Source: CAYUAI01 sp964442745 (GTDB lineage: Bacteria; Pseudomonadota; Gammaproteobacteria; S012-40). Taken from it: a stretch of DNA of 64,000 nucleotides. This document shows positions 63,155 through 64,000 of the stretch, in pieces. Made by a program: the position numbers and the translations under genes. The DNA lies in assembly GCA_964442745.1 (NCBI GenBank), contig CAYUAI010000008.1, forward strand, positions 26,868-90,867, written 5' to 3'. A model generated the notes under the pieces. The model was given only the letters and a program-made list of their open reading frames with translations, did not search any database and was not told where the DNA came from. The stretch's first letter is position 1; every line of letters starts with the position of its first letter.

Positions 63155-63812
63155 GTGCTAGCAAGCTAAAACATTATATAAAAACGGGTTTCAGACAAGC
63201 TTCCCACGCGACTGACATCGCTTATATTTATTTTTAATCTGTGTAATAATTATATACAACCAAATTGGCCCCAGTTCACTTTTGTCACTGCTGGAGAATA
63301 GCGACAACGCTTTTCGAGGCCGACATTTCACACCGGGCACACGAAATGTAGGCCTTAAGCCCATACCCTCGCAACAACTTCCATTCTCGGACAGCCCCCT
63401 AGGCGCTGAGCACCAATATTTAGCCGTATCAAACAACCACTTAGCTTAAACAAAAACGTATTTTATCCTTTAAAATCAGACTGTTATCAATTAGATGATT
63501 GTTTGGCAGGTTAGTTTCGTCGCGCAATCAACCATTTAAAAGCACATGAACAAGAATATCAATTCCACAAGGGCAAATCATCATGACATGACCTAACGAC
63601 ACAGTACCATGCCACCCTGACAAAATTTTTTTTTGATTTTTAGTTATGGAGAATACCAAGATAACACAAGGAAATATAATTTGGCTCAATACATACCCGT
63701 AGCGTTTGAGATTTAAGCTTTATTACGGCCCTATTTTTGCCCTGAGGATACATTGCAAACAATGAATGATTGAGAAAGAAATCACGCACTCGGAAAGGAT
63801 GAGGAATGTCTT
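63155..63812. other. gene-free region between the HzsA-related and mtnB-like genes
   Basis: About 660 bases. A minus-strand frame at 63191-63436 (81 codons, Cys/Arg/Ser rich) has no recognisable domain and no good ribosome site, so I do not call it. The rest is AT-rich with no RNA gene seen. It should hold the promoter of the HzsA-related gene and the 3' end of the mtnB-like transcript. Confidence 0.4.
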
Positions 63813-64000
63813 TTAGCTCGAATGATCGACACGAACCATATAATCCAAAATAAATTCGAGAGTTTCCAGTCGATTATAGGCTTGTTGTAAGGTTTCTCCC
63901 CACACAGTTACACCATGCGAACGAATCAATAATGCGCTAATATCAGGCGGTGTTGAAGAAAAATGGTGAAAAATTTCATCCGCGATTTTAGTCACGTCTA
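63813..64000 (-). CDS. mtnB: class II aldolase/dehydratase, C-terminal part (probably MtnB), cut by window end
   Basis: The last 62 residues of a gene that enters from the right edge. The stretch ALLIRSHGVTVWGETLQQAY holds the conserved His-Gly of class II aldolase-fold enzymes, and RLETLEFILDYM follows as in MtnB, methylthioribulose-1-phosphate dehydratase of methionine salvage. Fuculose-phosphate aldolase or related enzymes share the fold, but the ETLEF ending fits MtnB better. The N-terminal part with the zinc ligands is outside the window. Fits the MTI phosphorylase at 35591. Confidence 0.65.
   Translation of the reverse strand, partial: DVTKIADEIFHHFSSTPPDISALLIRSHGVTVWGETLQQAYNRLETLEFILDYMVRVDHSS

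Noticed and set aside
63191..63436. 81-codon minus frame upstream of the HzsA-related gene
   Set aside because: Composition is odd (Cys/Arg/Ser), no ribosome site, no relatives recognised.

Overview
The window looks like chromosomal DNA of a moderately AT-rich gammaproteobacterium (composition judged by eye, not computed). The main evidence is gene order typical of that class: hfq-hflX-hflK-hflC, yjeT-hisZ-purA, rnr-rlmB, rpsF-priB-rpsR-DUF2232-rplI-dnaB-alr-radA, a pgsA-hda-bolA-cmoA-cmoB run, a GacA/UvrY-type regulator and a GspC-D-E-F type II secretion cluster. I cannot name the genus. Multiheme cytochromes, an HzsA-related protein and a DsrE-family protein would suit a redox-versatile free-living organism, but that is inference.

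Layout. 1-2460: a type II restriction-modification pair (cytosine-5 methyltransferase plus probable nuclease) beside a possible gene remnant. 2501-3592: hisC. 3593-4697: AT-rich gene-free DNA. 4698-8594: an exported cytochrome with about 42 haem sites, followed by a VWA-domain protein. 8607-25537 (minus strand): a large housekeeping block for DNA repair, replication, ribosomal proteins, RNA processing and purine/histidine synthesis, ending at hfq, with a tRNA-Leu on the opposite strand. 25538-29393: an unusual gap between hfq and miaA, miaA, a GacA-like regulator with a degenerate receiver, tRNA-Ser and a YccA/BI-1 membrane protein. 29392-37359: rlmD, a 3'-5' exonuclease, cysM, galU, vanZ-like, def, csiV, an MTI phosphorylase with hypoxanthine phosphoribosyltransferase, and a DsrE-like protein. 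37863-40045: an OmpR/EnvZ-type two-component pair. 40053-50354: a phosphodiesterase, gspF-E-D-C, and upstream a surface lipoprotein metalloprotease with a small exported partner. 50738-51862: a two-domain response regulator. 51859-56577: the DUF2066-pgsA-(44-aa protein)-hda-bolA-cmoA-cmoB run. 56867-59421: purM, purN and a PAP2 phosphatase. 59536-60035: a decayed Phd/VapC toxin-antitoxin locus with its palindrome still intact. 60213-63122: an HzsA-related three-haem lipoprotein. 63813-64000: the tail of a class II aldolase-like gene, probably mtnB.

How genes work together. The MTI phosphorylase and hypoxanthine phosphoribosyltransferase overlap and would recycle methylthioinosine to methylthioribose-1-phosphate and IMP; the mtnB-like gene at the right edge belongs further down the same methionine salvage route. 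CmoA and CmoB make the cmo5U34 tRNA modification. HflK/HflC regulate FtsH. The most striking items are the 42-haem cytochrome, built almost entirely of one His-x6-CxxCH unit, the GacA-family regulator lacking the residues needed for phospho-switching, and several unexplained inverted repeats in leaders (dnaB, rpsF, HzsA-related gene, two-component operon).
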